Under the pieces are notes generated by a model. That model was not told where the DNA came from. It saw only the letters and a program-made list of their open reading frames with translations, and ran no database searches. The position numbers and the translations under genes are program-made. Shown piece by piece: positions 1 to 13,741 of a stretch of 64,000 bases of DNA; positions within the stretch are counted from its first letter, which is position 1, and every line of letters starts with the position of its first letter. The stretch comes from Strigops habroptila (lineage: Eukaryota > Chordata > Aves > Psittaciformes > Psittacidae). The stretch is taken from the NCBI RefSeq assembly GCF_004027225.2, contig NC_046358.1:3500720-3564719 (forward strand), written 5' to 3'.

Positions 1-3000
1 AAAGCATTTGCATTTTGGACGTTATGTTTGCTTTTATAGTGGAAAGCTCTGAAAAGCATCAAGGAACAGTTACACATGCAGAGGCATGTCATGCCAAAAA
101 GTAGCAGTCCCTGCACTGGAGGTTGTGCTGATTTGTGACTGAATTATGTGACACTTAATTTGTAAACACAACATATCAGCACCTAGGGCTGGTTAGAAAG
201 GGTCATTAATGAGTCACACTTCCTTCCCCAAACACAAAAATCTTTACAATTGCAAAGTTACTACACTGTGCTCTTTCCCTTTGGTATTTGAACCTTTAGG
301 GTGAATTCAGGTCACATTTCTAAGCCATGAGGTCTACATTTATTTTTTATTTTCCTCTTGAAGTTTTTGATGTAATCGCATGACTTTGGGAGCTGGAACT
401 TTAAAGAAAAAGCCAAATATTATAAGGGACATTCAAATCACGAGTTCTGCCAAACACTGGTTAGCACAGATGTAATGCTGAGTAATAAATACACCATTGA
501 AGTGTAACTGTATAAATGCTGAGATGTGATTTTTCAATGTAGAAAGAGTAGCAAAAAAATTCCCAAATCAATTGCGCTCTTCCTGAGGAAACCTCCCAAT
601 GTTATGAATTAAGCTGTGTTGTCAAATAGTTGCAGTATAAGCCAATGCTATTACCAGATAATTCTTTCCTTCCTCTATAATGCAATATTCAGGAGAGTAA
701 TATAAAAATAGAAGTCAAATTGATACCAGCCTAGTAAAGTGAGACTTTAAAAACTGAAAACATTTTAAAACAATCAAAGAAATTCCTCCTGCTCATTTTT
801 AAAAAAAAGGTAACTTTTTGAAATATTAAAGGTTTTTTGCCTTATCTTCATTTTGTTGTCACTTACACTGCAAGTCTAATAGCAAAGTGACAGCCTGCTT
901 AATTTTTAGCAGAAAGCCCTCAATATTGAGAATTACTGATTTCACTGTGAAATTGTTTAGTAATAATAGTCTAGACACCAGCTCTTCAAATAAAGCCCTG
1001 CAGGCAGAGTAGTCTTTCTACCTGTAGTGGCAGAACAGCCATTTTGGACATTACATCCACTGATCTAGGTCCAGTTTATGCAATTCTAGATTTCATGCTT
1101 ACACTTGCACAAAAAATATGTGTGAAGCAAAGAAGAGTGTTACATGTTAATTCTGAGAGGAAAAAAAGCTCATTTTATAGACAAACTGATAAAGGTGTAT
1201 CAAGAAATGCTGATTTTTCTGTTGTTTCAAAATGGAGACCTGCAGCTGAACTGTCATGAACTATTGCATGATAAACTTTCAATAAAATGGGCAGATATAA
1301 CAAAGTATGCACAAAAAAGCTACCATCAACTGTATTCCATCAGCTGGAATAGGCTTCTTTATTACCAGGAAAGCAAAACTTTTCCACTGACAAAAAAGAG
1401 CCCAGAATTTCATCCCAGCCAAAGTTTCCACACTGCAGTGGCTTCAAGAAATTTATTCAGAGGGAACAATTTGTAGGATTGGGACCATAACTACATTTGG
1501 GAAAGAGATTGAAAAACTACAAAAACTACTCATGACAAAGTTATTTTCAAGAGTTTAAAGGAATTATCTTGTTGCTACTCATTGACAAGCAATGAACAGT
1601 TCCAGCATAGGGCAGAGATCTGAGTATGAGAGCCAGCGTAGGTGACTGGTTCCCAGTGCTGGGGTTTTCCCTGTGGCAGGATAGCTGCTGAGCACTAAGT
1701 CTTGTCTGCAGACCTTACAGGTTGTGCCCTGCCCCTTCCTAAACTGTGGTCTCAATTCTTGCTCCCTGCAAATATGTTCCTCAGGTGTGTCAGCTGTGGG
1801 GTGAGGGCGATGGAGTCATGAGATACCTTTACCGATAGGACAGTGCTCATTATTTTGTCCTTATCCTTTGGGAGTCACGAGTTCAAATGTGCTGGAACTG
1901 TTTGACCTGGCTTTGCCTAACTGATGTTGCAAGTGGAGGAAGCCCTCCCAGGTCTGAACCCAGGCGGACAGTGCATGCCAGGAAAGGCAAAATCCTCACT
2001 TTTCATCTTTATTACTTTTGCTGTACCACCGTGGATGAAGAGGACTTCAGCCTAAGGAACTGTCAAGGCAGAATCTCCAAAATAACGTGTTCAAGCAGAT
2101 CCAGAACAAGGCTGAAAAATAAAGTGGAATTTACAGCTGCATGAACAAACACAATTTCACTTCAACTCATCCCACATAAAAAATGAAAACTAATAATGTT
2201 AGTAGAAAGAATCTGACCTGATTTTATTTATATTTAACATGAGTCAAATGGAGACTTTGTGAATGTAAGGGCAAAAGGTCAAACACTCCAACAGGCACAG
2301 AGTTGATTATCAAATTGGACACTGCAATACATCCAGTCGGATCAACTGATTTCAGAGCCAGGTTATGTGGAATAAATTAATAAGTGAACCTTGGTATTCA
2401 CCTAGATCCTGAAAAATGTCATTCCAAGTCATCCCAAATGGAGAGAAAATGTAATGCGGTTGGTTTTAATTTGGAAACTAAGTTTTGTTTGGTCCTTAAA
2501 TGGTTAAAACCAAATACCAACTACCAACTATAATCACACTTCCTTATGAAAGCAAAGAACCTACCACACAATTCCGAAATGGAGAGTGAATATGAATGAA
2601 CTCCATATACTAATGTTCACTTCAACCACTTTGTTAACAAGGCACAGACACTCTCACATTCAGTTTTCTCAGCTCCTCACTTCTGTGGTTGGACTTCCCA
2701 TCTAGGAGGCAGAAGGTTCTAGCTGTAGACCCTCCTCAGCCTCAAGGAGTTGTCACCTTTATCTTTGTCACCTTCAAATCATGTATCACTCTCTACACAA
2801 GTTTCAGAGGAGAGATGGAAATGTAAGTGGTTAGGTACTTTCTTCAGAAATGGGTTTCAGCCTCAGGTTGGAACAGAGTTCCCATGGCATATAAATGTCT
2901 GCTATATAAAAAGGGAGGCACTGTCTCCTCAAGTATAAAGAGCTAGGTACTCACTCATGCCCAGAAGGATGGCTTAGTCCAGGAGGGAACATGAATCCAG

Positions 3001-3383
3001 AATATCCTAGTCTAGGAATATGCCTCCCACATGACATGCTGCAAATACCTTCATTAGACACCTTGCTTTGTAAATGCTACACTCAAAGCCCAGACTGGGG
3101 ACACAGCAGGATTTCTGAGGCACCTCAAATATATCTGAGAGGTCTCATTTTGAAGCCATATTGCTGTCCCTGTTTGCAGTCCTCCATAGCCCAGAGCAGA
3201 TCAGCCTAGGGTCAGGGCTTCAAATGCTGTAAACATGGCTGAATAATCAGATCTTTGCACAATGCTCTGTGTTGCACGTAATACACATGAAATAATCAAC
3301 TCAGGAGAACTGCCAGGTCCTGCAAATGCCAAAATACCGACATATTTCTGATTCCTATTTACTTTGTAGTACAGGAAAACTAA

Positions 3384-3412
3384 AGTACAGGAAAAAAATG
3401 TTTTCCTGTACT
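3384..3412. repeat. short inverted repeat (12-bp stem, 5-nt loop)
   Basis: AGTACAGGAAAA at 3384-3395 is followed after five bases by its exact reverse complement TTTTCCTGTACT at 3401-3412. Further direct copies of the same word lie just to the left (about 3368) and right (about 3422). This is directly visible; function is unknown. Confidence 0.8.
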
Positions 3413-5728
3413 GTTTATTAAAGTACAGGAAAAATGTTTCCTTTCTTTTATCTCCTGGGCATGATATACTGAGATGTACTGTACGGGATGCAGAGCAGTA
3501 GCAGCTCAGAGCTTTTTAACTACATGGCTATGATGTCTCTTTTGTGAGTTCAGCATGAGGTCTGTCTCCCTGTCCATGTCATTTAGTGAGATGTAACACT
3601 TGCAGATATGTCCAGAAAGAGCCGTGCTCCACACCAGCTGACAGCAAAGTAATCAGTTCAGAGACCCAGGTTAAATCTCTCCCCACTCTTTACACCTCGA
3701 AACCACGTGATGAAATTCAAACAAAAGCTCTTAAAACAGGGAGGAGGGGGGGAAAAAAGCGCTTTCCTTTCGTGTCACATGATAAATTAGATCCTAATGT
3801 TTATCCAAGCTCAGCAAAACAGCAACCCCCTTCCTGCCAGCGAGGTGTCGTGCTCCGGCCCTACCGAGCTGCCTTCCCTGTCCTCCTCTGAGGACAAACA
3901 CCTGCTGCCACCCGCTCACCATGAGGAAGAGCTTCTCACCAGAAGGTGAAGGAGCAAAGCACTCCTCCGTTCCCTTCACAGCAGTGCGGGGCTGCATCTG
4001 CTGCTTTCTCTGCCCACAGAGTGATTTATGGATCGTTTGCACTGAAATTTCCTTTGTGAGCCTCAAAGCCACCGTACAAAACCTCTGCTGAAAATAGTCC
4101 AAGATCGCCCACATGGTTTTCCTTCCAAGTCGAGCTGACAGTACCTTATTTACTCCTTGTCCTTTATAGATGACTTAGAAGCAAAATGCGTTTTGAACAC
4201 ATTTCAGGCATTTTATACCAAAATGAATAGATGAAAGAACAGGATTTTTGCCAACAGCACTGATTATTCTTTTGTCAGTACATAGATTTGACCTGGCCTA
4301 TTCTGTTACCGTAACAAATGTCTCCAGAGGTTGCTAGACAGAAGAGACGCTTTGCCTGAGGGAGAAGGAATGAGAGGGGAAGAGGCTGGAAGGTGGCCTA
4401 TAGAGAAGAGGACGGAGGTAATTAATGGTTATGCCCGTGTATAAAGATAAGTGCACTAGTAAACGTGTCAGCCCTTCGGCAACAGAAGCCATGACATCTA
4501 GAAACCATGCCTTGACATAGTTCTTCTTGACATCAACATTTATATAACATAAGTCCACATGGAGCTACATTGGATTTAGGCAAGTGTAAATCAAATCAGA
4601 ATTGGTTGCTCTGAAATTTCAGAGGGTTTTGAGTTGGATTTACTGCATCTCAGAGGAAGAAAAGTCTCCACAAAACACATAAGAAATTGGAGACATGCAG
4701 AAAACTCTTAAAAGCCCAGATGACCTTACATGATTTATTTTAATGGGAATCATATGTTTGTGAAGACCATAAATATTTTCCAAATTTAGCTGCTGCTCCT
4801 GCAGCCAAAATCACATATGCCCACTCAAGTACAAACCCACTGAACTCGAAAAGGATTGCAGCTCTGTTTCAGCTTCAGTTGTGCAATCTGCAGTTCAGAG
4901 TTATTGCAGCTGTTGTCTTTTTTTGTATGGATTTACAGCAGCAGAAATCCCCTTGAGCTAGACAGAATTTCTGAAGTAAAGTATCATCTATTTCAATCTG
5001 GAGTGAAATATACCCCTAATGGCTAATGCAAATGTAGTTTATAGTAAGTGAATGTACTGATTTCAGCACATCTTTAAATAGTTTTTGGAACTACAATGAA
5101 ATATCTACCTAAAAGTGCATTCAGTTATAAGATCAGGGCAATAGGGTTGCATGTTATTTAGCTGCACATTTTCATTAAAAAAGAATACTTTCAGGAAAGG
5201 CCAGATTCATGTGACATAGTTGTGAATAATACTGGAAGGAGAAACTGTCTGGAGTCAGGAATTCAGAACCAGCTGTGATAATGCAGCTCCTGACTAACTA
5301 GAACAGGTTTGGATACATTCCACCTGGCTGACCACCTACATCATGAACCTATTTACCCTCGTTTGCCTCTGTAATCAGTGGAGCAAGAGAGCCACTCCAT
5401 GGGAATGATTCAGATCTTTGGTGTGGTCCATGAATCACCTGCTCGGGATGCTTGTCTCTTCTCATTGACTACAGAGGGAGCCCGGGGCAGCCGGACTCCT
5501 GCTGTGGGAGCCACAGTTAGATGTCTAAACCAGCTTGAGATGACTCTGGGCTGGGATGCTGGATACGTGCAACAAAGAGCACAGCTTGTTTGTAGGCAAC
5601 AAGTAAGATGAATGTGACTGTCCATAAAAATAAGTAGTGCTGTTACCAGCCTCATTGCTTTGGATTTAGCAGCCCAAGGTTTGCCAGTATTGTTATTTTT
5701 AACTGGTCTGGAATGAAGTTATTGTATT

Positions 5729-5933
5729 TCATAGAATCCTGGAATGGTTTGGGGTGGAAGGGACCTTAAAGCTCATCCAGTTCCAACCCCCTGCCACGGG
5801 CAGGGACACCTTCCACTAGAGCAGGTTGCTCCAAGCCCCTGTGTCCAACCTGGCCTTGAACACTGCCAGGGATGGGGCAGCCACAGCTTCTCTGGGCACC
5901 CTGTGCCAGCGCCTCAACACCCTCATAGTAAAA
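5729..5933 (-). mobile_element. CR1 LINE 3' fragment
   Basis: The plus strand reads as the reverse complement of a CR1 3' end: the tail ATAGAATCCTGGAATGG, then the conserved block matching CCAACCCCCTGCCACGGGCAG, then the segment ending near CTGTGCCAGCGCCTCAACACC. It is 5' truncated, as usual for CR1. It shares a diagnostic block (ACTAGAGCAGGTTGCTCCAAG) with the copies at 28732, 37601 and 39553. Confidence 0.9.
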
Positions 5934-8900
5934 TTTGCCAAGACTGGAGCCTAGAGCTTCAGAGCCATGGCAATATCTCAGGACATGCAAAATATCAATT
6001 AGCAAGAAAAATAATTATGTTGTTTGTATTCCAAAACACCTTCATACACATGCACTGATCCCAGAGTGAGCTCTGTAGATATTGAGCTTTTCACCTGTTT
6101 ACTTTGCAAGAGCCCAAGAGAGATAAGGAGTTGGTTTCTAATGCAGATCTCTTCAAAAGTGAGGCTTCAGCTTTAGAATGTTTTGAGATCTGTTAAGAGA
6201 AAAACATAAAATTGAAAGATTGTATTATTTTAATAATATATGCAATGAGCTTTCTAAATAATCTGACTAGAGGAAAAGGGATTTGCATGGGAAGTGACAC
6301 TTCCACTCCTGTAAATCAGAGATTGAAGGGGAAAAAACCACTTTCTCTTTCACTTTGCTACGCAAAGGCTCCTACTGTTTCAAGCGGCACTGGAGTAGGC
6401 ACTAAGCAAAGTGGACCATGATTTCTATGTACTCAGGATTCTCTGTTATTAATCCTTCCTACTGTAGTAGTTAAAAGCATTTAAAAAATACAGAGATCTC
6501 AAATAGCACTTAAGCCTATTTTTAATCCTTAACTGACGAGATTTCAAGTGATAACATACAGTTCATTATGTGCACATTGCGCGCATGAAATTGTATGCAG
6601 CAATCACTGTCTTCATTATTCAGATGCATGCTGAATTGAAATACTAACCTGTGTATGTGAAGATACTGTTGGTAAGGTATTAGTCCCAAATTGTATGTGT
6701 GTAAACAAGGAAAGTGGTTTTTCTCTGCAACCGGCATCGGTTTATAGGCAAATGAAAACGTAAATAAGGCTTTCAGTGAATCACTAGTTTATGGACATGA
6801 GTCAAATGTTTATTTTCCCTAGTTTAGAACTCCCCACAGTCTTCATAGTATTTACTATAAATATTAATTGCTAAAATGAATTGGCTGAGCTGGTGAATAA
6901 AAACCAGCACCGGCCTCATAATGAAGTCATAAAGAAAAGCGCAACAGGTAAGTTCTAAAAACTGTGGAAATCTGCAATGGCAGCAATGTGCTTTGCCAAA
7001 AACATCCCCAGTTTCAAGCAGATCCTAAAGCTCAGATGAAATTATCTGCCTGTAGATATGCTGTATTAAACTGCTATCAAAGAAAGTGCATTTCCCAATA
7101 TTATTTCCCTGTTCTGATTAATAGCAATCCTGCCTAGGCAACCAAGTCATTTAAAACTGAATTTCACCTTCGGCATTTTGAGAAGAAGGGGGTTACTGGG
7201 TCAGGATGTGACATGGAAAATAAGCATAGGTATAAGCCATATCATAGTAAACATTCAGCTCAGACCACCTACCAGCAGCCTTAAGCAGCACAGTGACATT
7301 TAAAAGCAATCAGTGTCAGAAGAGACCCTTCAGGGAAAACAGACAATGCTTTAGAAAAAGCAGCTCTGCTTTTGCCAAAGGGAAACAACCAAGACCTTTG
7401 GGAACAGTGCTCAAGTCAACCTGAAACAAGTATTAAGGAAAATAATGGAAATACAGTAAGTGCTTCTCCTCTTTTGCAAAATTATAACAATGTCTTTGTA
7501 AGTAAATTCCTTCCCTGCTTGCTTCTGTTTAGGTTTGTCCTTACCCTTCAGTGGTGCCTGTGTCAGGAAGCGTTCACTACTCTGATGTTTAACTAACAAA
7601 TACATGAAAGGTAGCACATCAAAAACCATGTCAACATATTAGCTGCACATGGTTTCATCTGTACCTTTTGAATTAAATCATGACTTTGAGCAAAATTCCT
7701 TGCAAATCCATAAACTCAAGCATGCAGCAGTGGGGAGGAGAACCCACAGTGCCTCACGGAGAAAGCAGGACACCAGCAGCATCCTCTGAAATGTCAATGG
7801 GAGCAGTAGCTGCCTCTGCACCGCCCTGCTTGCACAGGTTATCTCTATCTCTGGATTCACATTTCCCTTAAAGAAAGGCCATTTCAGAGTTCCTGTCTGA
7901 AATTGTAATTTTAGTGCTCCTAAGAGATTCTGGTGATGAGAGGTGTATGTTAAGGGTGCCTAAGTCCTTGTTGAAGCATCCTTTCAAGCAGTAAATAAAG
8001 CTACAATGAGGCCTTGCATCCCTTCTTGGCTTGCCATCAGCAGCGTGTCTGTTACTAGCCCAGCCAAATTGACCTTCCCCCTGCACAGCAATCTCCTCTG
8101 TGAGAGGAGGGAGCATGCAAAGGGTTTAAAAACTGAGGAATGCTTTCTGTAGCCCTTGGAGTTAGAAGTTATGGGGATCCAGTGCAATCAGTATGCATAG
8201 TCTAAATACCAGTAATTCTCCTCTCCACTATAAAGGCAGAGTACTTCAGCAAAATCTCCTCCATCAGTGTTATTAATCACCACATACGATAGCTTCAGGT
8301 AGCTACTACTGAGCAGTACTTGCATTGGAAACTGAAGCTAATGCTGCCCTAAGTAATTAGTGGCATGACATGGCTTTCTGTCTGTCCCAAAGACACAAGT
8401 GCCCAGTCCCAGATGAGGCTTGGCTTTGTGTGTACAGTGGTACCCATGCCACGGTGGTGTGTACAGAAACTCATGGCAGAGCAGCATCCTGAGGAGACAG
8501 CGGTGTTGACAGCAGGGATAACAGTGAAAACAGACTCCCACCATGCACCCCATCAACATGGACATCTATGAGCATGAACACCACAGTTTTTGCCTCTTGT
8601 AACTAGAGTCAGACTTCACATATGTTATGCTTTTTAACTTAACCCTGTGGATCACTCCTCTGAATTCAAGCATCTTACAGGAGGTCTTCATGTACAGTCT
8701 TTGACTCATTTTAGCTACCAACAAAAGATTTGTCCCTGTGTGGTGCCAGGTAATACTCTGAGTCACTCAAGTGTTCTTTTTGCCTTTTTCTGTTTGCCTG
8801 AATTCTTTGTTCCTCTGTATGGAGGTATTTACATAGCTTTCATCAAATCACAATTAATTAATGCTAGCACTTATTAAGAAAAAAGCCATTTACAATCTAG

Positions 8901-10307
8901 CTGCTGAAAATAAGATTTCATGACACATAGCTTGCAAGAGTAAAAAAAAAGAGAAAAGGTATGAAAGGTAGCTCTCTTCCTGCTCTTGGTGAAGAAATCA
9001 TTATTTCTAGGAAGGTGGACAAAAGCTGAAGAAGCCTTGTTGTTGTCTTAAGTTAATCCTTAAACAAAGTAAGAGTGACAAAAAACCATTTAGGAAATGG
9101 CTGAAAACCACATGTAAGATATAAAGGGGAGTAACTTGTAATAGAAAAACAAAAGCTGACCTGACATTGTTCATCTGTGCCATAACAAGCAGGGCAAATG
9201 CTCTATTTCAAAGCTAAATTCCTTGTTCTCCTGCACACAGTTCATCTTAAAGACCCTTTGACCATCCCATCTGTTTGCACTGTAATTCACATTCAAAAGA
9301 GTGAGTCAACATAAACATTGACTCACAAACAGGTTCTAGCTTAGGCCTTAGGTTAAGCTGCCACAATACACTTAAGCTTTTGCACAAAGAGCTAGAGGAA
9401 CATTGGTCACTTTTCTCTTTCATGTTACATACAATCAATCAGTCAGTACTCCAAATACGGGTCAGATCCTCTCACAAATCCAAATAAACTTGTAACTTTA
9501 ACAATTTTAAATGCCAGTGCCTAAAACCTCCAAGAATCATTAGCATTTCTTCATACACTAATATGAAATATTTAGTCTAGCCAAGATGAGGTTAATTTGG
9601 CAGTTTCAGTCTCTTAAACTGTTGCCCTTGCCACAAAAGCCATCGAGGAACTTGGTGCTAACTTATTCTTTGGTCTTTTTACCTGGGAAGCCAAAGGCTG
9701 AAATGGCAGGGACTCATCAGTGTTCTGCTGTAATCATTTAGGGGCACCATAAAAGTATATACAGAACAAGAAGGAAGGATTCTTCCATTCACTTTGGTCA
9801 GGTATATCATTTCTAAACTGCACTCTCCAATGATTTCTTTGTTGTCTACAGCTGCTCCTGCAGGAGCAGAAGTAACAGGGAAAAGAACAGAGGGTTAATG
9901 TCAGCATCACAGATTTCATATTAACCCAAAATATTAGATTGAAGGCAAATGCTGAGCATTATAAGTAACGGATGACTGCTCTAATGTATCCTAGGAATTA
10001 AGCCAATTCTTGCATTTAAATCTGCAAGATTAAAACAATGGCTTAAAATCACTTTTGCTCTGCCTGCTCTTGAAGAGGCAGCAGCTGGCCCTGAATTTGT
10101 ACTTCATACTTAGTGTTGGCCTAGAAATTGTTGTTTCTAGTAAAACTAGAGCTGTTCCTGGGGATTGTCATAGGGACATATTTCTTTACAGAGAGAGCAT
10201 GCAGCTTACAAGTGACAGACATAGATAAATTTGAGAAGCAGTATTGAGAAATAGCCCTGTCAGGAAAGTCTTGTTTTCCAGGTTATATCAAATAACTTAA
10301 GGGTGTG

Positions 10308-10375
10308 TTATGTACACATATGTATACACACGCTATATACACACACAGACGTGGATATACACATACACAATTTAG
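10308..10375. repeat. CA/TA-rich degenerate microsatellite
   Basis: An alternating purine-pyrimidine run of interrupted TATACACAC-like units, directly visible. No gene is near. Confidence 0.7.
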
Positions 10376-11587
10376 GAGGCACGTCATTTTTGTGTCCAGC
10401 ACTTACTTTTTCTCCTGTAACAAACTGTGCAGTTTCCTTTCACCAAAATAACATGGCACAAGTTTGATTCCAATATACTGTTAAGCAACGTACAAACAGC
10501 AGTGTTCCTTGCATAAGTATTCAGCTTTTACCTGCTACATGGATATTCACCTAATAATAAAGGAAATATTCAGTATAAGTGATACAACAAAGATAAGTTC
10601 TGCAGTACCGGATTTTTGCTGTGAACGGAATCATCAAATTTTATGCTAGCCAGAATCTACAGTGACAATTTGAAGTTTTAGGTACCAAATCCAGCAATGT
10701 TTTGCTGTATTCAGCAATATTTTACTGGATTGGGTTGTTTTATCATATATTCTGCAGATAGGTCAGGATGTCCAGTAGCAATGGGAAAGGTTCTTGACTC
10801 CCACTTTTAAGTGCTCATAGAGAAAGCATCTCTTACCTGTCTCAGTTTGCAGCCAAAATGCTGCAGAAAAGCCTGTGTATAGGGACAGCAGGTAGTTCTT
10901 AGCAAGGTTACGAGTGCAGGGGAAGGGTTTTTCAGCTCCTAGGGTTCGGTTTGGTTGGGGTTTTTTGTCTGCCTGTAATAATGCCACCTTTGTAGTACCA
11001 AAATATGAGACCAAAAGAAGCTGGCAGCATCCTTTGTCCAGCAGGTCCCCATTACTTCTCTTTGCATGAAAAGAAACAGGAAGCTGCCACTGTTGCTGTA
11101 ACATTTGACATGATAACGTTTCAAAAACAGGATGTTCCCTGACCTGCTTACAGGTACCATGGCAATTCCATCCGTGCCCATTTTTCCCTAGCTGAGATTG
11201 TTGAATGCATTAAAAACCACTGGAACAGGCTGTCTAAATAACTAGGGATGATTCAAGAAATGTCAAAGTCCTCTACAAGCCACCAAGAAAATGAGTGTTT
11301 GTCCTCCCTCAAGCTTGTGTGTTATAATTGTTCCACACTTCATGATGTGTGTGGGGACAAGTTTGCAGGAGGGAGATAAGAGATGAAAGTAACCTTTTAA
11401 AGGAGAAAATGGGACAAGCGTATGGCGCACTTCAGGTACCATTTAAATAAAACTGATCTAATTTCTCCATAATTCTTCCTCTAATTCCTCTGAATTAGCC
11501 TGTGGAACTTCTCAGACCTCACAAAACAAATTGACCTGAACAACAGACATCTGGTGAGGCCTCTTCTGGAAGAAGACATGGCACAAC

Positions 11588-11698
11588 CATAGAATCATAG
11601 AATAGTTTGGGTTGGAAGGATCTCCAAAGGTCATCTAGTTCTAACCCCCTTGCAATGAGCAGGGACATCTTCAACTAGATCAGGTCGCCCAGAACCAT
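11588..11698 (-). mobile_element. CR1 LINE 3' fragment, short
   Basis: Starts with CATAGAATCATAGAATAGTT, the reverse complement of the CR1 terminus, and continues through the GGTTGGAAGGATCTCCAAAGG block to AGGTCGCCCAG. It differs from the other copies in the window (TCTCCAAAGGTCATCTAG instead of CTTAAAGCTCATCCAG), so it belongs to another, probably older, CR1 subfamily. Confidence 0.85.
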
Positions 11699-12288
11699 AC
11701 TTGAATCACCCATTAGTAAAATGGTAACCCTTAAAATCATCAGTTCAACCTAAATGCAAGTATCTTTAATAATAATACTCTACAAAACAGTAAGACTACT
11801 AACCTAAGAAATGCACATTACATGATGTGTGAAAACAAATTCAGGATTTTCAAAGGTGTTGATTGATAATGAAATCAAGTACTCCAGCTGGTTTTGTGAT
11901 GGTATCTACTCCAAGACTGTTGGTCTAGACACTTCTGCAAACCTTAATTTACAGAAGTAAAGATGGGTGAGATCTGTCTTTGGCTTTCAAGCTGCAAAAT
12001 GATCTGGTCCTTTCACACTACTCAGTAGCTTATCCAGTGGAAATGATTACTGGAGAATCAGGAATTTCTAGGGCTGAGGATTTCTCACTCTGATGAGGAT
12101 TCCTGTACGTTCCCACTTTAAGCAAGATGAGGAGAAAGGAGGATATACTCCCAGGGAGAAAGTCATGATCAGAGTATCCTATGCCACACTCCAGCTGTTT
12201 TTAGTTACCCACAGAGGCTGTAGGGAGCACAAGGATCGGTTATGCTGAAGAGCTTAAGGACTGTTTGGGATCTTGGCGAAGCACGAAA

Positions 12289-12393
12289 TGGCTTGGACAC
12301 CTTCCTTCCCCAGGATCATATTGTGGCTTGGACACCTTTCTTCCTCAGCATTATATAGTGGCTTGGACACCTTCTTTCCACAGCATTATATTC
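12289..12393. repeat. 35-bp tandem repeat, three copies
   Basis: The word GGCTTGGACACCTT recurs at 12290, 12325 and 12360, exactly 35 bases apart. Each copy continues with a pyrimidine-rich stretch and a CAG(G/C)AT(C/T)ATAT-like segment. Copies two and three are closer to each other than to the first. It is a small intergenic minisatellite with no coding meaning. Confidence 0.85.
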
Positions 12394-13687
12394 GTGTACT
12401 AAATGCAGGGTGAAAGATGAGGGTCTCACCCACAAAATTACTCTTATAATCAAGTCTATGGTTTGTGGGTGTCTTTTTCTCACATTAAGGTACTCACTCA
12501 TGTTACTGCTTGATTACGTTGGTATAACATGAAACTAAGGGGTTTAAGTTCTAATTCATTCATTTAGTCGCATGAATAGAGGTTTGAAGTGAGTCAAGGC
12601 TGGAGTGCTGGTAACTGTGAGGTTCCAGGAAATTAAAGGAAAAAACACTGTGTGGAGTGAAGGGCCTTATAAATGCAGTCATCTAAGATATACCATAACA
12701 TTTAATAACCCTTAAAATCCACAAGCCAGCTGCAGAATTTGACATTTCAATTTAAAGAATCACACATACCATATGGAGACATGAAGTTCTTTAGCATCAG
12801 AGTGCTACTTTTTAAAGTAGAATACATTTTACAGCAAAATGTATGAGCAGGTCCACAGTGAATAACTTAGGTGGTATATAACAGAGCTGCAAGTAGCCCT
12901 TAGCTAGAAATGTACTTTGTTGGGTTAAGCTCTACTCAGTTGTAATTCATCTGCATATATATTAGCTACTTCATGCACAAACACGCAGTTAGACACAAAA
13001 CTTTGCATTTTGCCTTTCAAGGTGGATATAGAAATAGAAGCACCATGTGCTAAACTGGTGGATACAAAGAAGTCAAAAGTAAATGTCTTAATCTCTAGCC
13101 CTGTGCTCTCCCGCATGCCCTGTCCCAATGGAGCAGCAGAACTGAAAGGAGAGAATTCAGTCAGGACATTTCACTTTACATTCCTGAGCTTGAAGCTTGC
13201 ATTTTTGACATGGTCACCAACAGGAGACTGCAGCAAATCTCACAATTAGTAACAGCTTCCAACCATTATTCAGCTGGCTGGGACAGCCAGAAGGCAGCGT
13301 GCTGCAGCCGCATGCCCATGGACTGCTGAGCACGGTGGTTGCCATGGGAATAATGGCTTTGGGGGTAATTCAGGCTATCCAGGGTTTCCCACGATAGGGA
13401 ATTTACAGCTGGGAAGCTGTGACTAAATTCTGTTCACATTGAGCATAACAAAGAAAGAAAGCGAGGATGTGGATGCCAGCAGCCATGGGCCCAGACCTGC
13501 CACGTGCTGCACCCTTTTAATTCACTTCTGCTCTGCAGCTTTTTTCCCCCCCAAATTTGGCAACATGCCTGGAAGTGACAGGAAGCACCTCTCAGGGAGA
13601 CCACCGGTGGGGAAACAAAGATAAGCATTTAGCTCGACTGTTCACATGTTAACATTAACAACAAGAAAAGCTTTGTAGCTTAATTTT

Positions 13688-13741
13688 TGTACCAGACCTT
13701 TCTCACTGTGTATAGGCTCACTGTATATAAAGTCTGGTACA
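13688..13741. repeat. 10-bp inverted repeat enclosing TATA-rich loop
   Basis: TGTACCAGAC at 13688 is mirrored by GTCTGGTACA ending at 13741, with about 34 bases between. The motif ACTGTATATAAA inside the loop recurs just downstream at about 13768. Possibly a relic of a small element; nothing more can be said. Confidence 0.5.

Noticed and set aside
1820-1900. tRNA-like pattern with a B-box-like word (GAGTTCAAATG)
   Set aside because: No convincing A box, no cloverleaf that I could fold and no poly(A) tail; could be a very old SINE, but not supportable.
5744-6058. A recurring open frame with the peptide HPVPTPCHGQGHLPLEQVAPSP, also at 28671 and 39562
   Set aside because: It is the translation of the same CR1 3' untranslated fragment at three places, and not a gene family.
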